Positions 9,098 to 17,511 are shown, numbered from the stretch's first letter. The stretch: DNA of 64,000 nt from Halomonas sp. GD1P12 (GCF_025725645.1 NZ_CP107007.1:1612001-1676000); one strand, 5' to 3'. Made by a program: numbers and translations. Notes: generated by a model not told the origin, from the sequence alone.

Positions 9098-9598
9098 ATG
9101 CAGACGCCTTCCTCTGAGCAAGCGCTCGCTTCGGGAGCGGATACGCCGCCTATTCACATCCGCGTGCAGCAGGAGGCCTTCATTTTTGATGAGGGCTACG
9201 AGACGCTCATCGAACATCGTCAGGATGTCGGGGCGCTGGTGAGCTTCACCGGCCTCGTACGCGATTTCAACGAAACGCCGGACGTCACGGGGCTCACGCT
9301 CGAGCACTATCCGGGCATGACCGAAAAGGCGCTCACCGATATCGCGGTGGAGGCCGCTTCGCGCTGGGCGCTCAAAGGCGTGGTGATTGTGCACCGGGTC
9401 GGGCATCTGCGCCCGGGGGATCCGATCGTACAAGTGGTGGTGGCCAGCGCTCACCGGCGCGACGCCTTCAGTGCCTGCGACTTCATCATGGATATTCTCA
9501 AGACCCGCGCACCCTTCTGGAAAAAGGAGCACTCGCGCCAGGGCGATTACTGGGTCAAGGAGCGCGCCACCGATTTTGACGATGCCGCGCGCTGGTAG
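9098..9598 (+). CDS. moaE: Molybdopterin synthase catalytic subunit MoaE
   Basis: MoaE with thiocarboxylated MoaD inserts the dithiolene sulfurs into cyclic pyranopterin. The 166-residue product has GALVSFTGLVRDFN, LEHYPGMTEK, HRVGHLRPGDPIV, AHRRDAFSACDFIMD and the catalytic-lysine segment APFWKKE. The ATG directly follows the TGA of the MoaD-containing fusion, so translation is coupled. The N-terminal 20 residues or so are an extension relative to typical MoaE. Confidence 0.95.
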   Translation: MQTPSSEQALASGADTPPIHIRVQQEAFIFDEGYETLIEHRQDVGALVSFTGLVRDFNETPDVTGLTLEHYPGMTEKALTDIAVEAASRWALKGVVIVHRVGHLRPGDPIVQVVVASAHRRDAFSACDFIMDILKTRAPFWKKEHSRQGDYWVKERATDFDDAARW

Positions 9599-9647
9599 GA
9601 GGCGATCAAGGAGGGCGTTGGTGGGCGCGTGTAAGGGGCTACCCGGC

Positions 9648-11315
9648 TCAAGCGCCGGGCGGCTCGGTCGCCATGATCTGAAGGTGCACCTCCGGCAGAT
9701 GCTGGCAGTGGTGTCCCAGCCAGCGAACCAGCCCCGGCGTCAGTGCTTCTCTGAGTTCGGCGAGGGAGTCGACTTCGATTTCGTCGAGCCGCTCGTCGAG
9801 CCAATCGCTAAAGCTCTCTTCGTCGATGGGGCTGGCGCCACTGGCGTCTAGCATCAAACGCCCGATACGCTGCCAGCCGGTCTCAGAAGCGCATACCGGC
9901 AGTGCCAGAAACAGCGTGCCGCGCCGCGCGCCGCTCGACTGGCCGTCCGCAAGCCCGGGGTGGCGCGTCACGCTGTTTTGATCCACCACCTGGGGCAACT
10001 GCGGGTGGCGCGCCTCAACGCGTAACCCTTCGTTATCCAGACATAGCATATCGCCATTGACCGGGGCCAGCGGCGCCTTGATGCCGAGCTCTTGCGCCAG
10101 CGCCTGGTGCGCCTGCTGATGCACCGTTTCGCCGTGAACCGGCAGCAGCGCGGTGGGCCGAACCCAGCGGTAGAGCGTTTTGAGCTCCTCCTGGGCGGGA
10201 TGGCCGGTGGCGTGAAGCTCCGGGTGGTTGTTCTCGTCGAAAAGCTGAACGCCGAGCTGAGTGAAACGCTTCTTGAGCGCCGCGATCGGGCGCTCGTTGC
10301 CGGGAATCGCCTTGGCGGAAAAAATGACGTTATCGCCGGCTTCCAGGTCCATGAACGGGTGGCGGCCCTGGGCCAGGCGCTGGAGCGCGGCGCGCGGCTC
10401 GCCCTGGCTTCCGGTGGCGATCACCACCACTTCGTCCGGTGGCAGATAGCCCAGGTCCTGGGGCGGCACCAGCGGCGGAAAATCGTCGAGATAGCCAAGA
10501 CCGCGGGCCACACCGACCATGCGCTCCATCGAGCGGCCCATCAGGCTCACACGGCGCCCGCTTTGGGCCGCCGCCTGGCCGATCGCCCACACACGCGCCA
10601 GATTGCTGGCAAAGCAGGAGACCACCACGCGCCCGGTACAGGCCTTGAGCGTTTGCGTCAGCGCGTTGGCCACCGAACCTTCGCTGCCGGCACTGCCCGG
10701 AAGCGGCGCGTTGGTCGAATCACCCACCACCAGATCCAGCGGTGCCAGCGCCTGAAAGTGCGCCGGGTCGACGCTCGGGCCGATCAAAGGCGTCGGGTCG
10801 AGCTTCCAGTCGCCGGTGTGCAATACCCGGTAGCCGCCGGCGAGCATCATGATCGCGCAGCTCTCGGGAATCGAGTGGGTCATCAGTAAATAGCGCAGCG
10901 TGAACGGGCCCTCTTCGAGGGCATCGTTGGGCTCGATCACGCGAATCGCGGCGCTTGAAAGATTGTGTTCGGCAAACTTGTGACGGAGTAACCCGGCGGC
11001 CAGGGGCGTGGCGTAGATCGGGCACTGCCATTTGGGCCAAAGCCAAGCGACCGCGCCGATGTGATCCTCATGGCCATGGGTGATGTAGAGCGCTTTAGGG
11101 GTAATCTCAAGCTCGGCCAGCGTATCGGTGCTGGGCACCTGTAGCGGAGCGCTGGGAAGATCCTGTCGAATCATCATCCCGCAATCAATGGCGATCCAGT
11201 GACCATCGAAACCATAAAGCGTCAGGTTCATTCCTATTTCACCGCAGCCCCCAAGCGGCAAAATGCGCAGGGGCGGTCGGCGTCGGGGGCGAAGTTGAAC
11301 GCGGGATGGATCCAT
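9648..11315 (-). CDS. Ribonuclease J-type metallo-beta-lactamase/beta-CASP nuclease
   Basis: The 555-residue protein carries the metallo-beta-lactamase motif HGHEDHIGA near residue 81, the GGCGEIGMNLTLY start of RNase J proteins, the HTGDWKLDPTP segment, and the beta-CASP region with VIATGSQGEPRAAL and LLPVHGE. RNase J enzymes combine endoribonuclease and 5'-3' exoribonuclease activity in mRNA decay and rRNA maturation; they typify Firmicutes, Actinobacteria and Alphaproteobacteria and are scattered in Gammaproteobacteria, which mainly use RNase E. The C-terminal 100 residues are less conserved. It is a single gene, convergent with moaE. No clear ribosome binding site precedes the chosen ATG. 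Confidence 0.85.
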   Translation of the reverse strand: MDPSRVQLRPRRRPPLRILPLGGCGEIGMNLTLYGFDGHWIAIDCGMMIRQDLPSAPLQVPSTDTLAELEITPKALYITHGHEDHIGAVAWLWPKWQCPIYATPLAAGLLRHKFAEHNLSSAAIRVIEPNDALEEGPFTLRYLLMTHSIPESCAIMMLAGGYRVLHTGDWKLDPTPLIGPSVDPAHFQALAPLDLVVGDSTNAPLPGSAGSEGSVANALTQTLKACTGRVVVSCFASNLARVWAIGQAAAQSGRRVSLMGRSMERMVGVARGLGYLDDFPPLVPPQDLGYLPPDEVVVIATGSQGEPRAALQRLAQGRHPFMDLEAGDNVIFSAKAIPGNERPIAALKKRFTQLGVQLFDENNHPELHATGHPAQEELKTLYRWVRPTALLPVHGETVHQQAHQALAQELGIKAPLAPVNGDMLCLDNEGLRVEARHPQLPQVVDQNSVTRHPGLADGQSSGARRGTLFLALPVCASETGWQRIGRLMLDASGASPIDEESFSDWLDERLDEIEVDSLAELREALTPGLVRWLGHHCQHLPEVHLQIMATEPPGA

Positions 11316-11491
11316 TGATTTTGAACAGCCTGAAAAGTAAGACTTTAACTATACGGTAAGGCGGGGGCGGCTAACAATCCTGGCAGTGTTCCCGATCGCC
11401 GCTTGCGCTACACTAACGCCCCCCAAGGCCTCAACGGTTCTTGACGACCCCGTCGGGTCGCGTCTTCGAAACGTGTATCAAGAGTGTATTC

Positions 11492-12346
11492 ATGTCGCAT
11501 TATTACCGTTTAGTGGTTTCCTGCCCCGATCAGGTAGGCATCGTGGCGCGCGTGTCGAGCTTCATTGCTCAGCACGGCGGCTCCATCACCGAGGCGAGCC
11601 AGCACTCGGATCTGCAAACGGGCCGATTTTTCATGCGCTACGAGATTCTCGCCGACTCCATCGGCATGAGCGCGGCCGAGCTCGAACAGGCGTTTGCGCC
11701 CATCGCCAACGCGTTTTCGATGCAGTGGGCGCTGGTCGATACCCAAAAGCGGCGCCGGGTCGTGATCATGGTGTCGAAAGAGTCCCACTGCCTGGTCGAT
11801 CTGCTCTACCGCTGGCAGGCTGGCGAGCTCGACTGCGACATCGTGGGCATCATCTCCAACCACCCGGACATGCGCGCGCTAAGCGAGTGGTACGGGATCG
11901 ATTATCACCACATCGCGGTCGACCCCAGCGACAAGCAGCCCGCGTTCGATGCGGTGCAGCGCCAGGTCGAGGCGCTCGAGGCGGACTGCATCGTGCTGGC
12001 GCGCTACATGCAGATTTTGCCGCCGGCGCTCTGTAGCCAATACGCCGGCCAGATCATCAACATCCACCACAGCTTTTTGCCGTCGTTTGCCGGTGCCAAG
12101 CCCTATCACCAGGCGTTCGAGCGCGGCGTGAAGCTGATCGGCGCGACCTGCCACTACGTGACCGAAGAGCTCGACGCCGGCCCGATCATCGAACAAGACA
12201 TCCACCGCGTCAGCCACTGTCACACGCCCACGGATCTGGTGCGCTTTGGCCGCGACGTGGAGAAGTCCGTGCTCGCCCGCGGGCTCAGGTGGCACCTGGA
12301 AGATCGCGTGCTGATCGACGGCAACAAGACGGTCGTCTTCAACTAA
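11492..12346 (+). CDS. purU: Formyltetrahydrofolate deformylase
   Basis: PurU hydrolyses 10-formyl-THF to formate and THF, supplying formate to purine synthesis and balancing one-carbon units. The 284-residue product has an N-terminal ACT domain (YYRLVVSCPDQVGIVARVSS) and a C-terminal formyltransferase-fold domain with the catalytic segment NIHHSFLPSFAGAKPYHQA and ATCHYVTEELDAGPIIEQD. The ATG at 11492 matches family N termini; an in-frame extension upstream is unlikely. A strong terminator follows immediately. Confidence 0.95.
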   Translation: MSHYYRLVVSCPDQVGIVARVSSFIAQHGGSITEASQHSDLQTGRFFMRYEILADSIGMSAAELEQAFAPIANAFSMQWALVDTQKRRRVVIMVSKESHCLVDLLYRWQAGELDCDIVGIISNHPDMRALSEWYGIDYHHIAVDPSDKQPAFDAVQRQVEALEADCIVLARYMQILPPALCSQYAGQIINIHHSFLPSFAGAKPYHQAFERGVKLIGATCHYVTEELDAGPIIEQDIHRVSHCHTPTDLVRFGRDVEKSVLARGLRWHLEDRVLIDGNKTVVFN

Positions 12347-12376
12347 AAAACGGGGCACGAAAGTGCCCCGTTTTTG
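12346..12376 (+). terminator. Intrinsic terminator after purU
   Basis: CGGGGCAC, a GAAA loop and GTGCCCCG form a perfect 8-bp stem preceded by six A and followed by five T, so it may act in both directions. Confidence 0.85.
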
Positions 12377-12435
12377 GTTTATAAGCTTGAGGATGACAAT
12401 ACGGGCCGCCGTGCCGGGCTGACCGTAGCGAGGGT

Positions 12436-12457
12436 CTTTCGCCATGGATGGCGAAAG
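12436..12457. repeat. Perfect 10-bp palindrome in the purU-lexA spacer
   Basis: CTTTCGCCAT, a GG loop and ATGGCGAAAG form a perfect hairpin inside a non-coding, hairpin-rich stretch (about 12400-12530) between the purU terminator and the end of lexA. It has no T tract. It looks like a REP-type intergenic element, but no second copy exists in this window. Confidence 0.4.
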
Positions 12458-12540
12458 TAGCGCCCAGGGAAGGGTTCACAGCGCCCTCGCGCAGGGTTGC
12501 CCGGCACCGCCACATTTCCCTGTCTCAATCGATAGGTCAA

Positions 12541-13215
12541 TTAACCCAGCGCCTGGCCACTGCCGCCGCGAATCACGCCAACGCCGACACCTTCGATATC
12601 GAGCTGCTGGGTGCGAAGATCGATTTCGATCGGAGCGAAATCGCTGTTCTCGGCGTGCAGCGTGACCTGGTGGCCGTCGCGGCGAAAACGCTTGACGGTG
12701 ACTTCGTCCTCGAGGCGCGCCACGACGATCTGGCCGTCGCGTACCCGCTCGGTGCGGTGTACCGCCAGCAGGTCGCCTTCCAGAATGCCGATATCCTTCA
12801 TCGACAGCCCGCGTACGCGCAGCAGGTAGTCGGCCTTCGGCGTGAAATACTCCGCCGGCAGCGGGCAGTAACGATCGATGTGTTCGGCGGCCAGAATCGG
12901 GCTGCCCGCGGCCACTTCGCCGATGATCGGCAGCCCCTGGGTCGCGGATTCGACGCTGTCGCTGGCTTCAGCGGCGGATTCCGCTGCTTCCACCCCTTCC
13001 TGATTGGGCAGGCGGATGCCGCGGGAGGTGTGGCGAATGATACGGATGGCGCCCTTGCGCTCGAGCGCGCGCAGGTGCTCTTCGGCCGCGTTGGGTGAGC
13101 GAAAGCCCAGCGCTTTGGCGATTTCGGCGCGGGTGGGTGGGTAGCCGTACTCGTTCATGGTCTTCACGATAAAATCGAATACGTGCTGCTGACGAACGGT
13201 AAGAGGACGAGGCAT
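12541..13215 (-). CDS. lexA: LexA repressor
   Basis: This 224-residue SOS repressor has an N-terminal winged helix ([12 protein letters not shown] to RGIRLPN) and a C-terminal S24 peptidase domain. The self-cleavage bond lies in the Ala-Gly of GEVAAGSPI. The catalytic Ser is in [17 protein letters not shown] and the catalytic Lys in DEVTVKRF. A linker rich in Ala, Glu and Ser makes it longer than the usual 200 or so residues. CTGGAGTCAGCC precedes the ATG. It is divergent from psrA, and the shared upstream region holds two degenerate LexA-box sequences, as expected for autoregulation. Confidence 0.97.
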   Translation of the reverse strand: MPRPLTVRQQHVFDFIVKTMNEYGYPPTRAEIAKALGFRSPNAAEEHLRALERKGAIRIIRHTSRGIRLPNQEGVEAAESAAEASDSVESATQGLPIIGEVAAGSPILAAEHIDRYCPLPAEYFTPKADYLLRVRGLSMKDIGILEGDLLAVHRTERVRDGQIVVARLEDEVTVKRFRRDGHQVTLHAENSDFAPIEIDLRTQQLDIEGVGVGVIRGGSGQALG

Positions 13216-13263
13216 GGCTGACTCCAGGGTAAAAGGTAACTATAAAAAATGACTTAAATATAT

Positions 13264-13296
13264 GTGTTTAAGTATACAGTATGTTCCTCTGTCCAG
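13264..13296 (-). promoter_or_regulatory. Two tandem LexA operator-like sites
   Basis: On the minus strand CTGTATACTTAAACAC (13264-13279) and CTGGACAGAGGAACAT (13281-13296) resemble the CTG-N10-CAG operator with one and two mismatches in the right half. They lie 49-81 bases before the lexA ATG and are 17 bp apart, as in other autoregulated lexA promoters. Confidence 0.55.
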
Positions 13297-13406
13297 TATA
13301 TGACTCAAGCCACGGATTATAAAGCCGTTCGCCTTTAAAAGAGGGCATATCAGGGTTTCGCACGATTGAGCCCGGCGTTTTAATGACCTACTATTTCGCG
13401 ATGTTT

Positions 13407-13420
13407 TAAACACTCGTTTT
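13407..13420. promoter_or_regulatory. Probable PsrA operator upstream of psrA
   Basis: AAAC-ACTC-GTTT, immediately upstream of the psrA ribosome binding site, fits the Pseudomonas PsrA motif (G/C)AAAC(N2-4)GTTT(G/C) in its core. This would give autorepression relieved by long-chain fatty acids, as known for PsrA. Confidence 0.55.
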
Positions 13421-13432
13421 CTGGAGGGCGCC

Positions 13433-14110
13433 ATGGCGCAGTCTGATACCGTCACGCGTATTCTGGATACGGCGGAGGTGCTGTTCGCCGAGCGTGGCTT
13501 TGCAGAGACCTCTCTGCGCAACATCACTAGCAAGGCGCGGGTGAACCTGGCGGCGGTGAACTACCACTTCGGTTCGAAAAAGGCGCTGATTCAGGCGGTG
13601 TTTGCGCGCTATCTCGACCCCTTCAGCCAACGCTTTCACGAAGCGCTGGATGAGCTGCACGCCCGCTATGGTGATGATGAGATTCCTCTGGAAGTACTGC
13701 TCGAAACCATGGCCACGACGGTGTTGACCGTGCCGGCCGAGCGCAACAGCTTGAAAGTGTTCATGCGCCTGCTGGGGCTCGCCTACAGTCAGGCTCAGGG
13801 CCACCTTCGCCGCTATATCCAGGAGCAGTACGGCGATGTCTTCACTCGCTTTGTCGAGCTCGTTCGCCGCGCCACACCCGGCCTGCCCGACGCCGAGCGC
13901 TTCTGGCGGCTGCACTTCATGCTCGGCACGGTGATCTTCACGCTCTCCGGGCTCGATGCGCTGCGCGACATCGCGGCCAAGGAGTACAACGAGCAGGTCT
14001 CGGTACGTGATCTGGTGCGCCGACTGCGCCCGGTGGTCGTTGCCGCCATGAACGCGCCGCTTCCCCCGGCGATCGAGGAGGCTCATCATGGCCACGCCCA
14101 TTCTGGCTGA
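13433..14110 (+). CDS. psrA: TetR-family fatty-acid-responsive regulator PsrA
   Basis: The 225-residue protein has an N-terminal TetR helix-turn-helix (RILDTAEVLFAERGFAETSL to NYHFGSKKALIQAVF) and a ligand-binding domain with FMRLLGLAYSQAQGHLRRYI and FWRLHFMLGTVIFTLSG, all closely like Pseudomonas PsrA. PsrA represses beta-oxidation genes and activates rpoS there, with long-chain fatty acids as inducers. The lexA-psrA-nagZ order also matches Pseudomonas. GGAGG lies at 13423-13427, and a PsrA-type box precedes the gene. It overlaps the following YkuD gene by 23 bases. Confidence 0.9.
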   Translation: MAQSDTVTRILDTAEVLFAERGFAETSLRNITSKARVNLAAVNYHFGSKKALIQAVFARYLDPFSQRFHEALDELHARYGDDEIPLEVLLETMATTVLTVPAERNSLKVFMRLLGLAYSQAQGHLRRYIQEQYGDVFTRFVELVRRATPGLPDAERFWRLHFMLGTVIFTLSGLDALRDIAAKEYNEQVSVRDLVRRLRPVVVAAMNAPLPPAIEEAHHGHAHSG

Positions 14111-14606
14111 GCTGCCGCCAACCGAGGCGCCATGGCTTGAAATCGACCTCACCGAGCAGCGCCTTCGCGCCTGGCAGGGAACGCGGGTGGTTCACGAATG
14201 CACGGTGTCGTCCGGTGCAAACGGGGTGGGGCAACACGAAGGCAGCGGCCAGACGCCTGGCGGCTGGCACTACGTGCGCGCCTCGATCGGCCAGGGCCTG
14301 CCGGAAAACGCGGTGTTTCGCGGGCGCCGCTTTACCGGTGAAGTTTTTAGTCCCACTTTGGGTGAACAAAATCCTGATCGTGACTGGATTTTGACGCGTA
14401 TTCTTTGGCTCTGCGGGCTCGAGCCCGGGGTCAACCGTGGCGGATCCGTCGACTCCCAACGCCGCTATATCTATCTGCACGGCACTCCACCACATGAGCC
14501 CATGGGCGTTGCGGCGTCCCACGGCTGTGTGCGCCTGAGAAATCAGGACCTGCTGTGGGTATTCGAGGTCGCCGTGCCGGGTACGCCGGTTTGGCTTCAT
14601 ACCTGA
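14088..14606 (+). CDS. YkuD-domain L,D-transpeptidase/L,D-carboxypeptidase without signal peptide
   Basis: The 172-residue protein is almost entirely a YkuD domain: WLEIDLTEQRLRAW at the start, then the catalytic motif YIYLHGTPPHEPMG followed by SHGCVRL, with the nucleophile at about Cys147. No signal peptide or membrane anchor is present, so it should be cytoplasmic, unlike classical periplasmic L,D-transpeptidases. Signal-less YkuD proteins such as Acinetobacter ElsL act as L,D-carboxypeptidases that trim recycled tetrapeptides. Location between psrA (23-base overlap) and nagZ, a recycling enzyme, supports that reading. GAGGAGG precedes the ATG. The precise reaction is inferred. Confidence 0.85.
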   Translation: MATPILAELPPTEAPWLEIDLTEQRLRAWQGTRVVHECTVSSGANGVGQHEGSGQTPGGWHYVRASIGQGLPENAVFRGRRFTGEVFSPTLGEQNPDRDWILTRILWLCGLEPGVNRGGSVDSQRRYIYLHGTPPHEPMGVAASHGCVRLRNQDLLWVFEVAVPGTPVWLHT

Positions 14607-14623
14607 CCCACGACCCGCCGGTT

Positions 14624-14651
14624 TTGTTTGAGCGCGGCGATCGACTAGAAT
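14624..14651 (+). promoter_or_regulatory. Predicted promoter of nagZ
   Basis: TTGTTT (14624-14629) and TAGAAT (14646-14651) with a 16-base spacer lie just before nagZ, allowing its expression independent of psrA. Confidence 0.4.
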
Positions 14652-14679
14652 GAGCGCCCGTTTTGTTGGATAGATGCCG

Positions 14680-15690
14680 ATGACGCAACCGCTTGGCCCG
14701 GTCATGCTCGACCTCGAAGGGCCCTTTATCACGCGCGCCGAAAAAGCGCTTCTGGCCGATACCGCCGTGGGCGGGGTGATCCTGTTTTCACGCAACGTCG
14801 AAAGCGCCGAGCAGGTCAGCGCACTGTGCCAGGACATACGCCGCATTCGACCCGATCTGCTGCTCGGTATCGACCAGGAGGGCGGTCGTGTCCAGCGCAT
14901 CAAATCCGGCGTGACGCGCCTGCCTGCCATGGCGCGTATCGGCGAGCTTTACGCCGAAGACCCGGAGCAGGGCGGGCAGCTGGCAAGCGACACCGGCTGG
15001 CTGTTGGGCATGGAGATGGCAGCCTGCGGGCTCGACCTGAGCTTCGCGCCGGTGCTCGATGTGGAGAGCGGAGTGTCGAGCGTGATCGGCGATCGCAGCT
15101 TCAGCGACAACCCGGAGCACGTCGCCGCGCTCGGCGCTCGCTTCATCCACGGCCTCCACGAGGCGGGCATGGCCGCCATCGGCAAGCACTTTCCCGGCCA
15201 CGGCGGCATCGAAGCCGACACCCACGTGACGCTTGCCGAAGATTCCCGCTCCCTTGCTGCGCTCAAGGCCCGGGATCTGTTGCCATTTACCCGCCTGGCC
15301 TCGCAGCTCGACGGCGTCATGCCCGCTCACGTGGTGTATTCGGCGTTCGATCCGCGCCCGGCGGGCTTCTCTCCCGCTTGGCTTGGGATGCTTAGAGAAT
15401 CGCTCGGTTTCAAGGGCGCCATCTTTTCTGATGATCTCACCATGGCCGGGGCCCACGTAGCGGGCAGCCCCGTCGATCGCGCCCAGGCGGCGCTGGCCGC
15501 GGGCTGCGACATGCTTTTGGTATGCAACGACCGCGACGCCGCGCTCGAGGTGGTAGGTCACTGCCAGGCGCTTGGCAACAAGCGCATCGGCAAGTTGCGC
15601 TACGCCCGCGCGCGGCCGGATCTCAAGGCGCTGTCCGCGCTCAAGCGCTGGCGCCGCACGAATGCAAGGCTTGGCGAGCTAGTCGATTAA
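14680..15690 (+). CDS. nagZ: Beta-N-acetylhexosaminidase NagZ
   Basis: This family 3 glycosidase removes GlcNAc from GlcNAc-anhydroMurNAc peptides in the cytoplasm during cell-wall recycling, generating signals for beta-lactamase induction in many species. The 336-residue product has LLLGIDQEGGRVQRIK, LDLSFAPVLDV, the family motif KHFPGHG with the catalytic His on the following loop, and FSDDLTMAGA with the nucleophile Asp. The ATG at 14680 has GGA at better spacing than the ATG two codons upstream at 14674. It follows psrA and the YkuD protein. Confidence 0.94.
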   Translation: MTQPLGPVMLDLEGPFITRAEKALLADTAVGGVILFSRNVESAEQVSALCQDIRRIRPDLLLGIDQEGGRVQRIKSGVTRLPAMARIGELYAEDPEQGGQLASDTGWLLGMEMAACGLDLSFAPVLDVESGVSSVIGDRSFSDNPEHVAALGARFIHGLHEAGMAAIGKHFPGHGGIEADTHVTLAEDSRSLAALKARDLLPFTRLASQLDGVMPAHVVYSAFDPRPAGFSPAWLGMLRESLGFKGAIFSDDLTMAGAHVAGSPVDRAQAALAAGCDMLLVCNDRDAALEVVGHCQALGNKRIGKLRYARARPDLKALSALKRWRRTNARLGELVD

Positions 15691-15727
15691 CACACGGCGC
15701 GCCCAACTCGACACCTCTTTAGACTCT

Positions 15728-15762
15728 CGAAGCGCGGGCGGCTGATCGCGCTTCGTTTTTTT
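15728..15762 (+). terminator. Intrinsic terminator between nagZ and hpt
   Basis: CGAAGCGCG and CGCGCTTCG form a perfect 9-bp stem with a 10-base loop, followed by seven T. It lies 38 bases after nagZ and only 22 bases before the hpt start, so hpt transcription must begin upstream and pass it, or start within it. Confidence 0.75.
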
Positions 15763-15784
15763 GCTACCGCTACCGGAGCCCATG

Positions 15785-16363
15785 ATGGCCAAACTCGATA
15801 AAGAAGCGCTCGAATCATTGGATTCGATGCGCGAACTGATGGATAACGCCGACTGCCTGATCACCCAGGCCCAGGTCGAAGAGGCGCTGGACCGCATGGC
15901 AGAGGCCATTACCGCGGATTTGGGCGACAAGCTGCCGGTTTTTTACTGCGTGATGAACGGCGGTCTGATCACCACCGGCCACCTGCTGACGCGTCTGGGC
16001 TTTCCGCTGGAAGTGGATTACCTGCACGCCACGCGCTATCGCAACGAGCTGCGCGGCGGCGAGCTTTTCTGGCGCGTCTCGCCGGAGGTGCCGATGGCCG
16101 GGCGTCACGTGGTGATCATCGACGATATTCTCGATGAAGGCGCCACACTCGCCGCGATTTTGAAGTATTGCGAAGAGGCCCAGGCGGCCAGCGTCACGAC
16201 CGCGGTGCTGGTCGATAAAAAGCACGATCGCAAGGCCGTGCCCGGGCTCAAGGCGGACTACTGCGGCCTGGAGGTGGCGGACCGCTATGTGTTCGGCTTT
16301 GGCATGGATTACAAGGGCTACTGGCGCAACGCCCCGGGCATCTTTGCGCCCAAGGGCCTTTGA
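15785..16363 (+). CDS. hpt: Hypoxanthine-guanine phosphoribosyltransferase
   Basis: The 192-residue type I PRTase has the PRPP loop HVVIIDDILDEGATLAAI, in which the usual Thr-Gly is replaced by Glu-Gly as in the Pseudomonas Hpt group, and a C-terminal base-binding segment YVFGFGMDYKGYWRNAPGI. It makes IMP and GMP from hypoxanthine and guanine. GGAG at 15775-15778 favours the ATG at 15785; ATG at 15782 is one codon earlier. It is alone between the terminator and convergent ppsR. Confidence 0.9.
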   Translation: MAKLDKEALESLDSMRELMDNADCLITQAQVEEALDRMAEAITADLGDKLPVFYCVMNGGLITTGHLLTRLGFPLEVDYLHATRYRNELRGGELFWRVSPEVPMAGRHVVIIDDILDEGATLAAILKYCEEAQAASVTTAVLVDKKHDRKAVPGLKADYCGLEVADRYVFGFGMDYKGYWRNAPGIFAPKGL

Positions 16364-16383
16364 GGCGTTTTCGATCGTACTGT

Positions 16384-17217
16384 TTAACGGGGTGAGAAGC
16401 GCCGCGCCAGTCCCGTTTCAGCGATCATGCGCGTCGAGATCTCCTCGATCGAGAAGCGCGTGGTGTCGATAAACGGAATGCTCATCGCCCGGTAGAGCGA
16501 CGCCGCCTGTTCGACCTCCTGCACGCACTGATCGATCGAGCTGTAGCGGCTGTTCGGGCGGCGCTCGTTGCGAATCGCCGAGAGCCGTCGCGGGTCGATG
16601 GTCAGCCCAAAAAGCTTGTGGCGGTGAGGGGCGAGCACCCTGGGAAGCTTGAGGCTTCCGTCCTCGTCCAGATCGTCGTCGGTCAGCGGGTAATTGGCCG
16701 CACGGATGCCGAATTGCAGCGCGAGATACAGTGAGGTGGGGGTCTTGCCACAGCGCGACACGCCCACCAGGATCACGTCCGCCTGATCGTACTGGTGGGT
16801 GCGCGCGCCATCGTCGTTATCGAGCGCAAAGTGCACCGAGTGGATGCGATCCATGTAAACGTCGTCGCTGCCGATGGCGTGGGTGCGGCCCACGCTGTAG
16901 GAGGAGTGGGTCGCAAGCTCCTGCTCCAGCGGCTCGAGGAAGGTCGAAAAGACGTCGACCTTGAAGCCTTCGGCGCGACGGATCACATCGCGAATGTCCT
17001 GATCGACGATGGTGTCGATGATGATCGGGCGCTGGCCGTCGCGGTTGGCGGTGGCGTCGATGATGTCTGCCAGCGCCTGGGCCTTTTCGATCGTATCGAT
17101 GTAGGGCTTGGTCAGCATCGTGATCTCGACGCCGCTGAACTGCGCCAGAAGGCTTCGTCCCAGACTTTCGGCGGTGATGCCCGTCCCGTCGGAAATGAAA
17201 AACGCCGTGCGTTTCAT
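16384..17217 (-). CDS. ppsR: Phosphoenolpyruvate synthase regulatory protein (kinase/pyrophosphorylase)
   Basis: The 277-residue protein inactivates PEP synthase by ADP-dependent phosphorylation of a Thr near its catalytic His and reactivates it by Pi-dependent dephosphorylation. [20 protein letters not shown] at the N terminus and the P-loop [15 protein letters not shown] are the family signatures, and the C-terminal ARRFSP tail is conserved. It is divergent from ppsA with a 294-base shared intergenic region, the standard layout for this pair. Confidence 0.95.
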   Translation of the reverse strand: MKRTAFFISDGTGITAESLGRSLLAQFSGVEITMLTKPYIDTIEKAQALADIIDATANRDGQRPIIIDTIVDQDIRDVIRRAEGFKVDVFSTFLEPLEQELATHSSYSVGRTHAIGSDDVYMDRIHSVHFALDNDDGARTHQYDQADVILVGVSRCGKTPTSLYLALQFGIRAANYPLTDDDLDEDGSLKLPRVLAPHRHKLFGLTIDPRRLSAIRNERRPNSRYSSIDQCVQEVEQAASLYRAMSIPFIDTTRFSIEEISTRMIAETGLARRFSPR

Positions 17218-17440
17218 GTCGTTCTCCTGCCTGTGAATTCAAGCGCTATTCTTACCGCTTCATCGCGCCAGCACAACGTGTCGCAAACGCGAAGCCAAAG
17301 GCCGCTCGCAGGCGCCCGACTACAGAAAAGCCCTTCAATGCCGCTATGTTGTAAAAAACCTTCAGTGACTTGTTACTTAGACTAATGGCGAATACGAGGG
17401 GCGGGTGATAGGGTGACACGCTCGATGACAGTGACCGACA

Positions 17441-17459
17441 TGACGGGGTTGCCCCGTCA
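17441..17459. promoter_or_regulatory. Perfect inverted repeat upstream of ppsA
   Basis: TGACGGGG, TTG and CCCCGTCA form an 8-bp perfect dyad 53 bases before the ppsA start. It could be an operator or an RNA hairpin in the leader; no T tract follows, so it is not a standard terminator. The remainder of the ppsR-ppsA spacer (17218-17511) shows no gene. Confidence 0.45.
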
Positions 17460-17511
17460 CCTGGTTCAAGGCGCGGTGGACGTTAGCCGTTGAAGACAAA
17501 AGGGGTGTTGC

